A stretch of 64,000 nucleotides of DNA from DASQPR01 sp963831705 (GCA_963831705.1 CAWHRE010000010.1:682001-746000); one strand, 5' to 3'; numbered from the stretch's first letter, positions 1-9,156 are shown. Notes: a model not told the origin generated them from the letters alone. A program made the numbers and translations.

Positions 1-339
1 CGTCTCACCGAGATCCCACGAAAGGCTCGGCGCGTGTTCGACCACGATGGTCAGGCCGCCTGGCCAGAACGCCTCCATCAGATCCCGCGCGACCTGGGGC
101 AGCGCATGCGCCAGCCCATCGACCGTCGAGCGCGAGCCGACAAGGACCGGCGGCGGCACGTTTCGGCCACGGCCTTTCGCATTCTGCAGCGCGGTCACGG
201 CCCAGGACTTGAACGCATCCGCACCGATCCCGTAGACGGTGTCGGTAGGCATTACGACGAGGTCGCCACGTCCGACCGCATCGATCGCGGCACGGATGCC
301 GCGATCACGTTCGGCCGCATGGGTGCAGTCAAAGAGCAT
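1..339 (-). CDS. tsaC: L-threonylcarbamoyladenylate synthase (Sua5/TsaC/YrdC), 3' end outside window
   Basis: The enzyme makes threonylcarbamoyl-AMP from threonine, bicarbonate and ATP for the t6A37 modification of ANN-decoding tRNAs. Only the N-terminal 113 residues are in the window. The YrdC signature PTDTVYGIGADA and the following KGR segment are visible, as is the late FWPGGLTIVV strand. The ATG at 339 shares one base with the prmC stop codon (TGATG), so the two are translationally coupled. This is the usual prmC-sua5 arrangement in actinomycetes. The start is well supported by the coupling. Whether the protein carries an extra C-terminal Sua5 domain cannot be seen. Confidence 0.9.
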   Translation of the reverse strand, partial: MLFDCTHAAERDRGIRAAIDAVGRGDLVVMPTDTVYGIGADAFKSWAVTALQNAKGRGRNVPPPVLVGSRSTVDGLAHALPQVARDLMEAFWPGGLTIVVEHAPSLSWDLGET

Positions 340-1205
340 CACAGCGAACCAGTCTGCCACCTGCGTGCGGTGGTGAAACGCGGGCGCCCGGCGAGATCGT
401 CGTGAACGTCCACGTCGGTGTACGAGCCGGTGCTTTCCAGCAGGTCCGCGACCGCTCGCACGTGCGTGTCGTCATGCTCGATCCCGATCCAGCCCCCTGG
501 CTTCACGAGCGCCACCGAGCGCGCCACCACGGGCCGGATGACGTCGAGACCGTCGAGCCCGCCGAATACCGCGGACTGCGGATCGTGCAGAACCTCATCC
601 GGCACCGCAGTGCCGTCCGGCACGTACGGCGGGTTGCACAGCAGCAGGTCAACGCGCCCATCGAGAGCCGGTGACGGGATCGCCGGATCGGTGACGTCAC
701 CGAGCACGATCTCGATCCCGTGGTCGCCCGCGTCAGCGCGTACCTTCGCGTTTCGGGTCAGCCACGAGGCGGCATCGAGATCGAGTTCGACCGCGACGAC
801 CCGGTCCTGTGGCCGGGCATGCGCCATCGCCAACGCGATCGCGCCGGTGCCGCTACACAGGTCGACGACGACGGCGCGTACCTCGGGCAGCTTGCCCAGA
901 CCCCACGCGACCATGAGTTCGGTCTCCGGCCTGGGCACAAAAACGCCAGGTCCGACCGCGACGTCAACGTCGCCGAAGGCCACCTGGCCGAGAAGGTGTT
1001 GGAGGGGGATGCGTCTGGCTCGATCGGCGAGAAGTCGCCGGAACGTCGCGAGCTGTTCGGGGGTGAAGTCGTCGACCATGACCAGCCGCCCACGGGGGAT
1101 GCCGAGTGCGAAAGCGGCGAGCAGTTCGGCGTCGGTTCGCGGCGACGCAATGCCCGCCGCAGCCAGCTCGGCAGTTGCCGAAGCCAGCACCGCCCTAACG
1201 CTCAA
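339..1205 (-). CDS. prmC: Peptide chain release factor N(5)-glutamine methyltransferase PrmC
   Basis: PrmC methylates the Gln of the GGQ motif of RF1 and RF2 using SAM. The SAM-binding motif VVDLCSGTGAIAL and the catalytic NPPY motif (LLLCNPPYVPDG) are both present, and the N-terminal helical RF-binding region begins AELAAAGIASPRTDAELL. The open frame extends upstream to 1352, but those extra 49 residues are basic, unlike PrmC and overlap the preceding small gene. A TTG at 1205 gives a protein of about 288 residues, the normal length, so I prefer it, although no good Shine-Dalgarno is visible. It lies downstream of prfA, whose product is its substrate, and is coupled to tsaC. Confidence 0.9.
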   Translation of the reverse strand: MSVRAVLASATAELAAAGIASPRTDAELLAAFALGIPRGRLVMVDDFTPEQLATFRRLLADRARRIPLQHLLGQVAFGDVDVAVGPGVFVPRPETELMVAWGLGKLPEVRAVVVDLCSGTGAIALAMAHARPQDRVVAVELDLDAASWLTRNAKVRADAGDHGIEIVLGDVTDPAIPSPALDGRVDLLLCNPPYVPDGTAVPDEVLHDPQSAVFGGLDGLDVIRPVVARSVALVKPGGWIGIEHDDTHVRAVADLLESTGSYTDVDVHDDLAGRPRFTTARRWQTGSL

Positions 1206-1215
1206 GACGGTCCGG

Positions 1216-1413
1216 TTACTTCGCGCGGCGAAGGACACTCGCGAGTTCTGCACGAACCGCCGCCCGCTTACGATCTTCGAGAACCGACTGCCACGCATTT
1301 TCGCGCGCATTGGACGTCTCGCCGAAGACCCGGTTGACCAGGCCCGATGCAAGAGTGATCACGACCCTAGGTGCGGCCGTGATGTCAACGGTTCTTGGTT
1401 CAGTTATCGCCAT
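1216..1413 (-). CDS. Small hypothetical protein between prfA and prmC (65 aa)
   Basis: I do not recognise a family. The ATG at 1413 follows a GGGGGGAG ribosome binding site with about 5 bases of spacing. The frame continues upstream to 1452 but has no such site there. The product is 65 residues: a beta-rich N-terminal half (TVDITAAPRVVITLASG) and a basic helical C-terminal half ending in LASVLRRAK. It has no membrane segment or signal peptide. It is co-oriented with prfA and prmC and ends 10 bases before the proposed prmC start, so it is probably translated from the same message. Its function is unknown. Confidence 0.6.
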   Translation of the reverse strand: MAITEPRTVDITAAPRVVITLASGLVNRVFGETSNARENAWQSVLEDRKRAAVRAELASVLRRAK

Positions 1414-1533
1414 GACGGGCTCCCCCCACGAAGACACAAGGCTTTCCACCATGGTCTAGGTCGCTCGTTTCCAAATGATGACACGCCCATCACACAACGT
1501 AAATTCCATGATCACTCACGGCAAAACAGCTGA

Positions 1534-2634
1534 TCACTGACGGCTGAGGTGATCCTCACCAGCGAGACGTGCTGCGCGATCGGCCTCGACGAGAGCATCG
1601 AGAACGCCGTCCATGTCACCGCCGAGTGCAAGATCCAGGTTGTACGCCGTATATCCGATCCGATGATCCGATAGCCGGTTCTGTGGGTAATTGTAGGTCC
1701 GAATCCGCTCTGATCTGTCCACTGTGCGGATTTGGGCCTTGCGGGAATCCGCGGCCGCCGCAGCCTGCTGCTCCGCGTAGAGAGCGTCGAGTTTCGAGCT
1801 CAGCGTCTGCATCGCCCGAGCCTTGTTCTGCAGCTGCGAACGCTCGTTCTGGCAGCTCACCACGATGCCAGTGGGCAAGTGCGTGATACGCACGGCGGAG
1901 TCGGTCGTGTTGACGCTCTGACCACCCGGACCGGACGATCGGAACACGTCGATCCGGAGATCCTTCTCCTCGATCGTGACTTCGGTCTCCTCAACCTCCG
2001 CGGTGACGATCACGCCTGCCGCGGACGTGTGGATCCGGCCCTGCGACTCGGTCGCGGGTACGCGCTGGACGCGGTGGACGCCACCTTCCCACTTCAGCCG
2101 AGACCAGACGCCGTACCCACCCTCGGGTACGCCTTTCGTCTTGATCGCGACCGCGATGTCCTTGAAGCCACCGAGGTCGGAATCCTGCGAGTCGAGCACT
2201 TCAGTGATCCAGCCGTGCCGTTCCGCGTACCGGAGGTACATCCGGACCAGGTCGCCGGCGAACAGCGCCGACTCCTCGCCGCCTTCGCCGGCCTTGACCT
2301 CGAGGATCACGTCCTTCGCGTCATTCGGGTCGCGTGGCATCAACAGTTCGGCAAGACGCTCCTCGATCAGCGGGATCTGTACCGACAGCGCTTCGGCTTC
2401 CTCGGCGAATCCGGGATCCTCGCCGGCCATCTCGGAAGCGGCGGCAAAGTCCTCGCGGGCCTGCTTCAACTCTCCGGCCGCCTTGTGGATCGGCGTCAAT
2501 TCCGCGAAGCGGCGACCGGCTTTCCGCGCGGCGTTCTGATCGGCGTGGATCGCCGGATCGGCCAGGCGCGCCTCGATCTCGCCGTACTCGGCAAGCAGCG
2601 ATTCCAGCCGGCCGCCCTCGATGTCCGTACCCAT
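1534..2634 (-). CDS. prfA: Peptide chain release factor 1
   Basis: RF1 recognises UAA and UAG stop codons and triggers peptidyl-tRNA hydrolysis on the ribosome. The 366 residues match the family length. The stop-codon-reading loop carries PAT (within RVPATESQGRIHTS), which marks RF1 rather than the SPF of RF2. The GGQ catalytic loop is intact (SSGPGGQSVNTTDSA), as is the following RSQLQNKARAM segment. It starts at ATG 2634, 97 bases after rpmE, and is followed by a small gene and prmC, its modifying methyltransferase. Confidence 0.97.
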   Translation of the reverse strand: MGTDIEGGRLESLLAEYGEIEARLADPAIHADQNAARKAGRRFAELTPIHKAAGELKQAREDFAAASEMAGEDPGFAEEAEALSVQIPLIEERLAELLMPRDPNDAKDVILEVKAGEGGEESALFAGDLVRMYLRYAERHGWITEVLDSQDSDLGGFKDIAVAIKTKGVPEGGYGVWSRLKWEGGVHRVQRVPATESQGRIHTSAAGVIVTAEVEETEVTIEEKDLRIDVFRSSGPGGQSVNTTDSAVRITHLPTGIVVSCQNERSQLQNKARAMQTLSSKLDALYAEQQAAAAADSRKAQIRTVDRSERIRTYNYPQNRLSDHRIGYTAYNLDLALGGDMDGVLDALVEADRAARLAGEDHLSRQ

Positions 2635-2731
2635 ATCTTCCCGCCTATCGCTTTTGTCTTATTAGTGTGCGCGCGCATGCGAAAGCGGCGCCCTCCCCCA
2701 GCAGAGCTGAGAGTGGACGCCGCCCGGGAAG

Positions 2732-2950
2732 CTACTTGGTCTTGGCGACCTTCGCGTACTTCTGCTGGAACTTCGCGACACGGCCGGCCGTGTCAAGAAC
2801 GCGCTGCTTGCCCGTGTAGAACGGGTGGCACTCGCTGCAGGTTTCCGCGCTGATCGCGCCATTCTTCGCGGTGCTTCGCGTCGTGAATGAATTGCCGCAG
2901 GAACACGTGACCGTGGTCTCGACGTACTGCGGGTGAATGTCAGCCTTCAT
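2732..2950 (-). CDS. rpmE: 50S ribosomal protein L31, zinc-binding type
   Basis: This is a structural protein of the large ribosomal subunit, 72 residues, the normal length. It carries the CxC...CxxC zinc ligands (TCSCGNSF and ETCSECHPFY), so it is the C+ form rather than the zinc-free paralogue induced by zinc starvation. The ATG at 2950 is preceded by GAGAGG. In most actinomycetes rpmE directly follows rho. Here the two are separated by an inserted, oppositely oriented three-gene block. Confidence 0.97.
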   Translation of the reverse strand: MKADIHPQYVETTVTCSCGNSFTTRSTAKNGAISAETCSECHPFYTGKQRVLDTAGRVAKFQQKYAKVAKTK

Positions 2951-3177
2951 AGCCGCTGGATCCTCTCAAAAAGGTCGCCGGATCGTCTCGCGTAATCCCA
3001 CCGCGTCGAGCACGACGTGAACCGGAACCTGGGCGGTGTGCCGTTTTATCGGCACGGTCATCAGAACAAGGACGAGGTCGTCCACATTCCCGTTCGAAAT
3101 TGTCGCACAGCGTTATCCGCTCGCCTGAACGGCGTCGGATCGATACCTTGAGCGTCCCCGACCCGAAAGATGCTCAC

Positions 3178-4251
3178 ATGCCCACGCTGACCGACATTTT
3201 CGACTTCAACGCGCTCGCGGCCGCGGTCGACGGCGGGCTGGTACGTGTGCAATCTCACCCGGCACTCCCGCTGCGGATCTTCAACTACACCGAGAAGGCG
3301 CAGTACGACGGCGCCTGGGACGAGGTCACGCTGGCGTGCCGGGGCTTGATCGCGCACACGGATGGCACGATCGTCGCTCGGCCGATGACGAAGTTCTTCA
3401 ACTACGGCCAGCCGGGCGCTCCGGATCTCGATGCCACCGAGCGCGCCTCCGTGACCGACAAGGCGGACGGATCGCTCGGCATCGTGTACCCGACGCCGGA
3501 AGGGCTCGCCGTCGCCACCCGAGGCTCGTTCGCGTCCGATCAGGCGCAACATGCCACGTCGGTCCTGCGCAGCCGGTACGCGGCGTTCGCGCCCCCGGAC
3601 GGGCTGACCGTTCTCGTCGAGATCATCTACCCGGCCAACCGGATCGTGATCGATTACGGAACTCTGGATGACCTGATGCTGCTCGGCGCCGTGGATATCG
3701 CGACCGGGCGCACGTACGGACCGGATGCCGTGCCGACCTGGCCCGGGCCGATCGTCGAGCGGTTCGAGCACCGAACGCTGGCCGAGGCACTGGCCGCCCC
3801 GCCGCGTGCCAATCGCGAGGGCATGGTGGTCTGGTTTCCGTCCACCGACGTCCGGGTGAAGATCAAATACGAGGAGTACGTCCGACTGCACCGCATCGTG
3901 ACCGGTCTGAACGCTCGTGCCGTGTGGGACATCCTGGTCAACGGCGGCGAGATGGCCGACTTCGTGGAGGCGCTCCCGGACGAGTTCCACCCTTGGGTAC
4001 GCGACGTCGTCGCCACACTGACCTCGACGGTGGCCACCCGAGCGGCCGAGATCGAAACGGCGTACGCGACGATCGTCGCCGGCCTCAGCCCGGGCTGGCA
4101 GCGTAAGGACTTCGCGATGGCGGCGGCATCGCACCCGGAGCGAGGCACGCTTTTCAAGCGGCTGGACAACCACGACTACCACCCGTACCTCTGGCAGCGC
4201 GTACGGCCAGAGGCGGATTGGACCCCGTCCGGCCGAGTCATCGAAGAGTGA
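3178..4251 (+). CDS. T4 Rnl1-like RNA ligase
   Basis: This is an ATP-dependent RNA ligase of the covalent nucleotidyltransferase superfamily, expected to seal 5'-phosphate/3'-OH RNA ends such as cleaved tRNA anticodon loops. Visible motifs, numbered from Met at 3178 (357 aa), are: motif I KADGS with the adenylated Lys95, an upstream ACRGL arginine segment, a VEIIYPANRIVIDYG strand region (motif III area, about 147-161), motif IV EGMVVWF (214-220) and motif V VKIK (227-230). The frame stays open to 3100, but MPTLTDIFDF is the natural N-terminus. It is followed after 13 bases by a polynucleotide kinase gene, the classic end-healing partner. The pair lies inside the normally contiguous rho-rpmE interval on the opposite strand, suggesting acquisition by transfer. 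Confidence 0.88.
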   Translation: MPTLTDIFDFNALAAAVDGGLVRVQSHPALPLRIFNYTEKAQYDGAWDEVTLACRGLIAHTDGTIVARPMTKFFNYGQPGAPDLDATERASVTDKADGSLGIVYPTPEGLAVATRGSFASDQAQHATSVLRSRYAAFAPPDGLTVLVEIIYPANRIVIDYGTLDDLMLLGAVDIATGRTYGPDAVPTWPGPIVERFEHRTLAEALAAPPRANREGMVVWFPSTDVRVKIKYEEYVRLHRIVTGLNARAVWDILVNGGEMADFVEALPDEFHPWVRDVVATLTSTVATRAAEIETAYATIVAGLSPGWQRKDFAMAAASHPERGTLFKRLDNHDYHPYLWQRVRPEADWTPSGRVIEE

Positions 4252-4264
4252 AAGGATGTCGGCG

Positions 4265-5188
4265 ATGCCTACGCTGACGATCACGCGCGGCCTGCCCGGT
4301 TCCGGAAAGACGACCTGGGCGAAGGAACGCCTGCGTACGGACGCTCTCCGCGCCGCCCGGGTCAACCGGGACGATCTTCGCAAGATCATGCATGGTGGTC
4401 TCACCGGTGAAAACTGGGCCGAGCACCAGGTGACGATCGCTCAGCACGCAGCCGTGGGTGAGTTGCTGCGCTCCGGCGTCGACGTGATCTGCGACGACAC
4501 GAACCTCCGGGCTCGGGTCGTTCGCGGGCTGGCCGACGTCGCGTTGGCCGCATCGGCACAGTTCGTGGTGAAGGACTTCACCGATGTCCCGCTCGAAGTC
4601 TGTCTGGAGCGCGACGCGCTACGGCCGGATGGCGAGCGGGTCGGTGCCGACGTGATCGAGAGCATGTACCTGCGATACCTAGCCGGCAAGCCGCTCCCGC
4701 TCGCACTGCCGCAGTTGACGCCGGTACCGGCCACGACAATCGGCGAGCCTCAGGTGTATCGAGCGGGCGCCGGCCTGCCCGAGGCCATCCTGGTCGACAT
4801 CGACGGCACCGTCGCGTTGATGGGCAACCGCAGCCCGTACGACATGACTCGGGTTTCCGAGGACCGTCCCAACCCGGCGGTGATCACGGCGGTCCGCGCG
4901 ATGCACGCGTTCGGGCACCACATCGTGTTCTGTTCGGGCCGCACCGACGACTCGTTCATCGCGACCGAACGCTGGCTGGGCGAACACGTCGCGGTGCGGT
5001 ACGAGGCGTTGTTCATGCGCAAGACCGGCGATACGCGCAAGGACTCGATCGTGAAGGCCGAGATCTTCGAACGCGAGATCCGTCATCGCTGGGCAATCAC
5101 CGGCGTCTTCGACGATCGCGCCCAGGTCGTCCGGATGTGGCGCTCGCTCGGCCTGACGGTCTTCCAGGTAGCCGACGGCAACTTCTAA
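4265..5188 (+). CDS. T4 Pnkp-like polynucleotide 5'-kinase/3'-phosphatase
   Basis: This is an end-healing enzyme that phosphorylates 5'-OH ends and removes 3' (or 2',3'-cyclic) phosphates, producing ends for the adjacent RNA ligase. The N-terminal kinase has P-loop GLPGSGKT (residues 9-16) and the NRDDLR segment supplying the general-base Asp (36/37). The C-terminal HAD phosphatase has DIDGT (178-182) and a later FCSGR. The 307-residue length and kinase-then-phosphatase order match T4 Pnkp. Two in-frame ATGs exist. The first (4256) directly abuts GAAAGG with no spacing, while the second (4265) sits 9 bases from it, so I use 4265. It probably forms a two-gene operon with the ligase. Confidence 0.88.
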   Translation: MPTLTITRGLPGSGKTTWAKERLRTDALRAARVNRDDLRKIMHGGLTGENWAEHQVTIAQHAAVGELLRSGVDVICDDTNLRARVVRGLADVALAASAQFVVKDFTDVPLEVCLERDALRPDGERVGADVIESMYLRYLAGKPLPLALPQLTPVPATTIGEPQVYRAGAGLPEAILVDIDGTVALMGNRSPYDMTRVSEDRPNPAVITAVRAMHAFGHHIVFCSGRTDDSFIATERWLGEHVAVRYEALFMRKTGDTRKDSIVKAEIFEREIRHRWAITGVFDDRAQVVRMWRSLGLTVFQVADGNF

Positions 5189-5293
5189 TCGGACTCACGT
5201 TCCGGTCGCACTCACGGTCCGTTTCGAGTGGCTTATATCGAGTCGGACTGATCTTGAGTGAACTTGGGCACGAATCCGATCGGAGGGGTGATC

Positions 5294-5869
5294 ATGACAA
5301 TTGTGACACCGAGACCGACCGCGCAGGACTACGGCCCCATCGTGCTGACCGCGGCTGAATACGACGCACTCGCGCCGAACAGCCGGGTCGAAATCGTGGA
5401 CGGAGTCCTCTTTTCAATGACCCCCGCAACAGGGCGCCACCAGGAGGTCGTCGAGCGCCTTAAGCGCGCGCTCGAAGGCTGCTGCCCAGCGGAGTTCCAC
5501 ATTGTGCGAGAACAGGAACTTCGCCTTGGCGAGACCCATCGCCGCAACCCCGACCTCATGGTCATCGCGGCCGATGCGTACGACCCGGATGGATTCAGCT
5601 ATCGACCTGCGGACACCCATCTCGCGATCGAGATGCTCAGTCCGGGCACCGAAACGACGGATCGCCGGCACAGGCCGGCCGAGTATGCCGACGCTCGCGT
5701 TGCACACCACTGGCGCGTGGAGCCACGGCCCGATTCGACCGTCCACACGTATCAACTTGGTGAGACCGGGGTGTACCTCGAAACAGGGCTGTTCAAGGCC
5801 GGCGATGTGATGGCCGCACCAGGACTCTCGTGGGCCAAGGTCGCGGTTGCGGATCTGATCGCCCCCTGA
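5294..5869 (+). CDS. Uma2-family (DUF820) PD-(D/E)xK endonuclease-like protein
   Basis: Uma2 proteins are restriction-endonuclease-fold proteins, abundant in cyanobacteria and actinomycetes, with poorly known roles. The 191 residues show the family landmarks: an N-terminal VEIVDGVLFSM strand, RNPDLMVI (acidic active-site residue), LAIEMLSPGTETTD (the usual EVLSPST element) and a C-terminal VAHHWRVEP strand (usually YWVVD). The conserved Lys after the DRR segment appears to be Arg/His here, so activity is uncertain. ATG 5294 is chosen because GGAGGGG lies 6-8 bases upstream; the frame remains open to 5258. It stands 105 bases after the kinase gene and ahead of a strong terminator. Confidence 0.85.
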   Translation: MTIVTPRPTAQDYGPIVLTAAEYDALAPNSRVEIVDGVLFSMTPATGRHQEVVERLKRALEGCCPAEFHIVREQELRLGETHRRNPDLMVIAADAYDPDGFSYRPADTHLAIEMLSPGTETTDRRHRPAEYADARVAHHWRVEPRPDSTVHTYQLGETGVYLETGLFKAGDVMAAPGLSWAKVAVADLIAP

Positions 5870-5889
5870 GCGTTGGCCCAGACAACACG

Positions 5890-5931
5890 ACGACGGCCGG
5901 TCCGCGAGGTGCGGGCCGGCCGTCGTTTTTT
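5890..5931 (+). terminator. Rho-independent terminator after the RNA-repair/Uma2 block
   Basis: A 16-bp stem (5890-5905 with 5911-5926, one G-U pair) with loop GAGGT is followed by a run of T from about 5926 to 5931. The T run lies on the plus-strand side, so it terminates the Uma2 transcript. It also lies only 9 bases from the end of the converging rho gene, which has no T run of its own. Confidence 0.9.
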
Positions 5932-5939
5932 GCTGTGGG

Positions 5940-7908
5940 TTACTCGCCCGGTGTGGACTGAGCGATCTGCATCAGGAACTCGATGTTCGTCCGGGTCTTC
6001 TTGAGCCGGTCGAGCAGTAGATCGAGCGCCTGCTGCGAGTCGAGCGCGTGCAGCACCTTGCGGAGCTTCAGCACGATCGCCATCTCGTCCGGCGCCAGCA
6101 GGATCTCTTCCTTACGCGTGCTCGACGGATCGATGTCGATCGCCGGGAACACGCGCTTGTCCGCGATCTTCCGGTCCAGCTTCAGCTCGGCGTTACCGGT
6201 ACCCTTGAACTCCTCGAAGATCACCGTGTCACCGGTCGAACCGGTCTCCACCAGCGCCGTGGCGATGATCGTCAGCGACCCACCGTGCTCGATGTTGCGG
6301 GCCGCACCAAGGAACCGCTTCGGCGGGTAGAGCGCCGTCGAGTCGATACCACCGGACAGGATGCGACCCGAGGCCGGCGACGCAGTTGTTGTACGCCCGA
6401 CCCAGCCGCGTGATCGAGTCGAGCAGCACGACCACGTCGTGACCCAGCTCGACCAGGCGCTTCGCCCGCTCGATCGACAACTCCGCGACCGTGGTGTGGT
6501 CCGACGGCGGCCGGTCGAAGGTGGAGGCGATGACCTCACCCTTCACCGACCGCTGCATGTCGGTGACCTCTTCCGGACGCTCGTCCACGAGCACGACCAT
6601 CAGATGGCACTCGGGGTTGTTCTGCGCGATCGCGTTGGCGATCGACTGCAAGCACCATCGTCTTACCGGCCTTCGGCGGCGAGACGATCAGCGCGCGCTG
6701 ACCCTTACCGATCGGCATCACCAGGTCGATGACGCGCGTCGTCAGGATGTGCGGCTCGGTCTCGAGCCGCAGCCGCTCCTGCGGGTACAGCGGCGTCAAC
6801 TTGTAGAACTCCGGCCGGCGCCGCGCCTCCTCCGGATCCATCCCGTTGATCGTGTCCAGCCGCACCAGCGGGTTGTACTTGTCCCGACGCGACTACCATC
6901 GGCATTCGTCCCGGGCAGCGCCCGCACCGCACCGGTGACCGCGTCGCCACGACGCAGGCCGTACCGCTTGATCTGCGCCATCGACACGTACACATCGTTC
7001 GGCGCCGGCCAGGTAGCCCGACGTCCGGACGAACGCGTAGTTGTCGAGGACGTCGACGATGCCGGCGACCGGTACGAGCACATCATCCTCGTTGACCTGC
7101 GGGTCGTTGCCCCGCTGGCCGCCCGGTGCTGGCCTTCGTCGCCGCGCTCGCGCGTACCGCCGCGACGGTTGCGGTCACGGAAGCGGCTGCGCCGGCCCCG
7201 GCGGCCACCCTCGTCATCGTCGTCGCTGTTGTTGTTCGGGTTGTTGCCGCCGCGCTGATCACCGCGCTGATCATTGCGCTGGTCGCCGCGCTGATCATTG
7301 CGCTGGTCACTGCCGCGCGAGTCGTTGCGCTGACCCTCACGCTGGCCGTCGCCGCGGTTGTCCGAGCGGTCGCTGCGGTCATTGCCCCGGTTGTCGGTGC
7401 GCTCCCGGCGGTTGGTCGGCTCGCGGTCACCACGCTGCTCCCGCTCAACGCGCTGCTCTCCGCCGTTGCGCTGGTCGCCGTTACGCTGATCGGTAACGCC
7501 GCGCTCGGGACGCTCGGCGCGCTCGGCGTCGCGCTCCGCGCGGGCCGGTGCCCGATCGGTGTCGGCACGATCCGCGTCTTCACGAACTTCGGTGCGAACC
7601 TCGTTACGCGATGCCTCGGCACGGGCGACCGTACGACGGTCGGGCGCGTCAGCGGATATGTTGCGCGGGCCCGGCACTCGGCCTTCGCCGCTCTGTTGTT
7701 CTTGGATAGCCGCGATCAGCTCGCCCTTGCGCAGACGTGCCGTTCCGGAAATTCCCAGCGACGAGGCCATGCTCTGCAGCTCCGGCAGCAACATCGCTGT
7801 CAGTCCGTTGCCGGCAGCACGACGACGGCGGGACGTGCCCGCGTTCTCCTCCGGCGCCGAGGCGTCTGTGTTAGAGACGTCCGACGTCACGTCGGTGGTG
7901 TCGCTCAA
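5940..7908 (-). CDS. rho: Transcription termination factor Rho (frame broken by five apparent indels)
   Basis: Rho is a hexameric RNA helicase that ends transcription. In order are visible a Rho_N segment (LLPELQSMASSLGISGTARLRKGELIAAI), a long Arg/Asn/Asp/Gln-rich insert with QRND/QRGD repeats, the RNA-binding domain (VPVAGIVDVLDNYAF), Walker A (PPKAGKT), the VVLVDERPEEVTDMQRS segment, Walker B VVVLLDSITR and the C-terminal ALDLLLDRLKKT. All conserved segments exist, but reading through them needs frame changes near 7125, 7010, 6897, 6650 and 6388, a mixture of gained and lost bases. It starts at TTG 7908, seven bases after GAGGGAGAG. Because rho is usually important and every segment is well preserved, sequence errors or very recent decay are both possible. 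Confidence 0.85.
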
Positions 7909-8185
7909 TGGATTTCTCTCCCTCGATAAAGGCTCAAGACTCCCGGAAGATCATGTGGGATGTCTCGGTGCACCCGCGGCCACGTGGTGGAGCGGGAGTT
8001 TTGGTGTTACTCGGCGCGGCGGGCGTAACCATCGCTGCTTCCGTAGGCTGCCGCACTGCTCGACAACGTCGAGCACAGGGAGTCACGGGAAAATACGGGG
8101 TTCGTCACCGAAGAATCGCGCCTTGGATCGTAGCCCCTCAACGCGAAAATGAAGCGTTAGGTGACCAGAACCGTCTAGAGCGTAA

Positions 8186-9139
8186 TCACAATTGCCAGCC
8201 CGCGGCAATGGGGTTCAAGCCGGCTATCGACAAGTCTACCTCACCGGATGCCCCGGTCATGTCACAGCCCGGCGTCAGTGTGCGCCAGCCGGGCGTGTCG
8301 GGGATCTCGACCGCCTTGTCGCGGTTGAGCAAAGCCAGCACGCTCGGACCCGCACCACTGACCACCGCGGCGATTCCGGCTGATCGGAGCTCATTGACGA
8401 GTGCCGCCGTGGCCGGCATCCCGGGAGCCCGGTAAGCCTGATGCAGCCTGTCTTCGGTTGCCGGGAACAGCAGGGTCGGATCGCCGGTCAGTGCGTGAAC
8501 CAGGAGCGCGGCGCGAGCCGCGTTGGCGGCCGCGTCACGATGCGGCACGGTCGCCGGGAGCGCGGCCCGAGCGTGCGCGGTGAGCCCTCGCTCCTCCGGC
8601 ACAAAGATCATCGGTTGTACGCGCGGATCCGGCGCCAACGTCACCGCTTCCGCGCCATCGCCGTCCGTCCAGGCAATCGTGAATCCGCCGAGAAGACACG
8701 GCGCCACGTTGTCCGGGTGGCCCTCCAACTCGCTCGCGAGCCGAAGAACCGCCACCGCGTCCATCCGTGTCCCACCATCTGGAACAAGGGCACGGGCCAG
8801 AAGTATTCCCGCCACGATCGCCGCCGACGATGATCCGAGGCCACGCGCCTGCGGGATCTCGTTCCGGCATTCGATCACCAGGCCTGGCGGAGCCGCGCCG
8901 AACTGCTTGAACGCGGTCAGCGCGCTCGCCGCTACCAGGTGGGTCTCATCGGTCGCGAGTGCGCCGGCACCCTCGCCGCTGACCGTGACGACCACGCCGC
9001 CCTCTGGCGCGACCCGAGCGCGCACGTCGTCATAAAGCCCGAGCGCCAGACCGAGCGAATCGAATCCGGGACCGAGATTTGCACTGGTCGCCGGGGCGCG
9101 TACGAGCACCGGCTCGCCCACGAAATTCATGGTCGACAT
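8186..9139 (-). CDS. thrB: Homoserine kinase
   Basis: ThrB phosphorylates homoserine for threonine synthesis. It is a GHMP kinase, with the N-terminal VRAPATSANLGPGFDSLG motif, the ATP-binding PQARGLGSSSAAIVAG loop, and the C-terminal AVVSGAGPSVLAL motif. The frame is open back to 9295, but MSTMNFVGEPVLVRAPATSANLG is the expected start, at ATG 9139 (an ATG at 9130 is also possible). It lies 17 bases after an MFS transporter gene and is the last gene of the argS-lysA-hom-thrC-mfs-thrB row. The product has 317 residues, normal for the family. Confidence 0.95.
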   Translation of the reverse strand: MSTMNFVGEPVLVRAPATSANLGPGFDSLGLALGLYDDVRARVAPEGGVVVTVSGEGAGALATDETHLVAASALTAFKQFGAAPPGLVIECRNEIPQARGLGSSSAAIVAGILLARALVPDGGTRMDAVAVLRLASELEGHPDNVAPCLLGGFTIAWTDGDGAEAVTLAPDPRVQPMIFVPEERGLTAHARAALPATVPHRDAAANAARAALLVHALTGDPTLLFPATEDRLHQAYRAPGMPATAALVNELRSAGIAAVVSGAGPSVLALLNRDKAVEIPDTPGWRTLTPGCDMTGASGEVDLSIAGLNPIAAGWQL

Positions 9140-9156
9140 GGTATGCCCGGCGTGCG

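Noticed and set aside
3061..4404. A 447-codon minus-strand frame across the RNA ligase gene
   Set aside because: The plus strand carries all ligase motifs; the minus frame has no recognisable domain.
7150..7480. Tandem repeat or CRISPR-like pattern inside rho
   Set aside because: The repetition reflects QRND/QRGD codons in the low-complexity insert of Rho; there are no unique spacers of constant length.
7908..8435. A 175-codon plus-strand frame between rho and thrB
   Set aside because: It overlaps the 3' end of thrB in antisense, has no ribosome binding site and no family resemblance.
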